Positions 5,540 to 6,537 of a stretch of DNA of 6,537 nucleotides are shown piece after piece. The notes below the pieces were generated by a model. It did not search any database. It was given only the letters and a program-made list of their open reading frames with translations, and was not told the DNA's origin. The DNA comes from Solirubrobacteraceae bacterium (GTDB lineage: Bacteria > Actinomycetota > Thermoleophilia > Solirubrobacterales > Solirubrobacteraceae): NCBI GenBank assembly GCA_030447005.1, contig JAUJME010000051.1, positions 1 through 6,537 on the forward strand, given 5' to 3'. The position numbers and the translations under genes are program-made. The stretch's first letter is position 1; each line of letters begins with the position of its first letter.

Positions 5540-6537
5540 GTGCGCAGAAACCTCAAGGCCGCGGGACGGGCCCTTCTCGTCGCCGCCGCGGTGCTCGCCC
5601 TGCCGGCGCCGGCCGCCCTGGCGACCGGGTCGGTCACGCACGTCGACCCGCTTCCGCCGCTGGGCTTCGGGACGTTCTCGGCGCCCTCCGGCGAGATGGC
5701 GACGGACTGGTGCGGGGACGAGAAGGCGACGGACGACACGGTCAACGAGACAGGGGCGCTCGACGCGCACAAGATCCGGGCGGTCGAGGCCGTACCGGCG
5801 GATCGTTCGCCCAGCTCCGGCACGCGCACCGGCATCCAGCGCATCGTCGCGACCCTGTCCGCCCACGTGGCCGCCGAGTCGGGCCAGCGCCGGTCGCTGC
5901 GCTTCGACATGGGCACCCGCTGCGGGCCGCGCTACCTCGACATCCTCACCCTTCGCCTGCCGAAGACCTCGGCCGCCTACGGCTCGGGCGCCTGCAACAC
6001 GGGGCCCTTGCTCGCGGACGTCCGCTCCGCGCTCCCGAAGGGTTCGGGCCCGCGCAACGCGGTCGTCTTCGCGCCGTCCATCGCCTGCAGCTCGATGGCG
6101 GGCTTCGGCGAGTTCCGCTACGACGACCGGCCGGGCTCGGCGAACGTCTCCAACCAGGGCGGGTTCGTGGCGGTCAGCTTCCTGCTCAACAGCGGCGTGG
6201 CCCTCCACGAGATCGGCCACAACCTCGGCGCCGTGCAGATGTCGGCGCCGCACACGGACGTCTACGCGCACTGCTGGGACAAGGACGACGTCATGTGTTA
6301 CCCCTACACCCAGTACCTCCCGCGCTCGCCGCTGCGCCCGTGCGACAGCCCGCGGGTCGAGCCGTTCGACTGCGGCAAGGACGACTACTTCAACCCGGAT
6401 CCCGCCCCCGGCAGCTACCTCGACACGCACTGGAACGTCTACGACTCGGCGTTCATGTGCCCGGTGGCCGAATGCGTGCCCATCCCGCCGCCCGCCGTGG
6501 CCGCCCCGCCTGAGCCGCCGCCACCTCCGCCGCCGCC
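5540..6537 (+). CDS. Secreted zinc metalloprotease, metzincin-like (3' end outside window)
   Basis: 332 residues are visible with no stop before the window end. Residues 1-28 form a signal peptide: a basic VRRNLK start, a hydrophobic stretch (ALLVAAAVLALPAPAALA) and an ALA cleavage site. The mature protein is therefore probably exported. A cysteine-rich N-terminal region (Cys58, 128, 152, 183) with RFDMGTRCGP (121-130) precedes the zinc site HEIGHNLG (223-230): His223 and His227 as ligands, Glu224 as general base. VMCY (251-254) looks like the metzincin Met-turn. The usual third ligand at position 11 of the motif is Gln233, so His238 or His244 may serve instead. Further cysteines (245, 253, 268, 278, 307, 312) suggest disulfides. 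From residue 314 the chain becomes a proline-rich linker, implying another domain or a wall anchor downstream. I recall similar uncharacterised proteins in actinobacteria. It has its own ribosome-binding site and no functional link to the lipid genes. Confidence 0.85.
   Translation, partial: MRRNLKAAGRALLVAAAVLALPAPAALATGSVTHVDPLPPLGFGTFSAPSGEMATDWCGDEKATDDTVNETGALDAHKIRAVEAVPADRSPSSGTRTGIQRIVATLSAHVAAESGQRRSLRFDMGTRCGPRYLDILTLRLPKTSAAYGSGACNTGPLLADVRSALPKGSGPRNAVVFAPSIACSSMAGFGEFRYDDRPGSANVSNQGGFVAVSFLLNSGVALHEIGHNLGAVQMSAPHTDVYAHCWDKDDVMCYPYTQYLPRSPLRPCDSPRVEPFDCGKDDYFNPDPAPGSYLDTHWNVYDSAFMCPVAECVPIPPPAVAAPPEPPPPPPP

Noticed and set aside
5350..6513. Plus-strand open frame through the protease region in another frame
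   Set aside because: Its translation is Arg/Pro-rich with no motifs, whereas the frame starting at 5540 gives a signal peptide, HEIGHNLG and a regular cysteine pattern.
1..6537. CRISPR array, insertion sequence or phage genes
   Set aside because: No spaced direct repeats, transposase or integrase motifs, or inverted terminal repeats are visible. The tRNA fragment is the only hint of mobility.

Overview
The window is a very GC-rich stretch in which every gene I can support lies on the + strand. GTG is used freely as a start codon and genes overlap by 1-4 bases. The base composition, an AccD6-type carboxyltransferase, a KasA-like 'GGHN' C-terminal motif, an InhA-like enoyl reductase and a secreted 'HEIGHNLG' metalloprotease together point to an Actinomycetota genome. 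A deep-branching class such as Thermoleophilia is possible, but that is inference; nothing here fixes the genus.

Positions 1-5278 look like one tightly coupled fatty-acid (FAS-II type) operon entered part-way. The order is: 3' end of an acyl carrier protein, beta-ketoacyl-ACP synthase, single-chain acetyl/acyl-CoA carboxyltransferase, MaoC-fold dehydratase, InhA/FabI-like enoyl-ACP reductase, and an extended-SDR thioester (fatty-acyl) reductase. Four of the five junctions are overlapping stop/start codons (GTGA, GTGA, TGATG, ATGA). The fifth is a 14-base gap with a good Shine-Dalgarno. The first part (ACP, KAS, carboxyltransferase) matches the order of the mycobacterial acpM-kasA-kasB-accD6 locus. 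Here the dehydratase and enoyl reductase, which mycobacteria keep at separate loci, follow directly. The carboxyltransferase would make the malonyl extender unit. The KAS, MaoC protein and enoyl reductase would then carry out condensation, dehydration and the second reduction on ACP-bound chains. No ketoreductase, malonyl-CoA:ACP transacylase or KAS III is in the window; they may lie upstream or elsewhere. The unusual element is the last gene: a NAD(P)H-dependent thioester reductase suggests that some of the acyl product may be released as an aldehyde or alcohol rather than going straight to phospholipid.

Positions 5279-5539 are non-coding. They hold a GC-rich stem-loop downstream of the operon and a clear 3' half of a tRNA-Ala (anticodon loop, T arm, acceptor 3' strand) with no matching 5' half. 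This resembles a scar or attachment site left by tRNA-targeted integration. From 5540 to the window end runs an unrelated gene for a secreted zinc metalloprotease. It has a signal peptide, a metzincin-like HExxHxxG motif and a proline-rich linker, and its C-terminus lies beyond the window.
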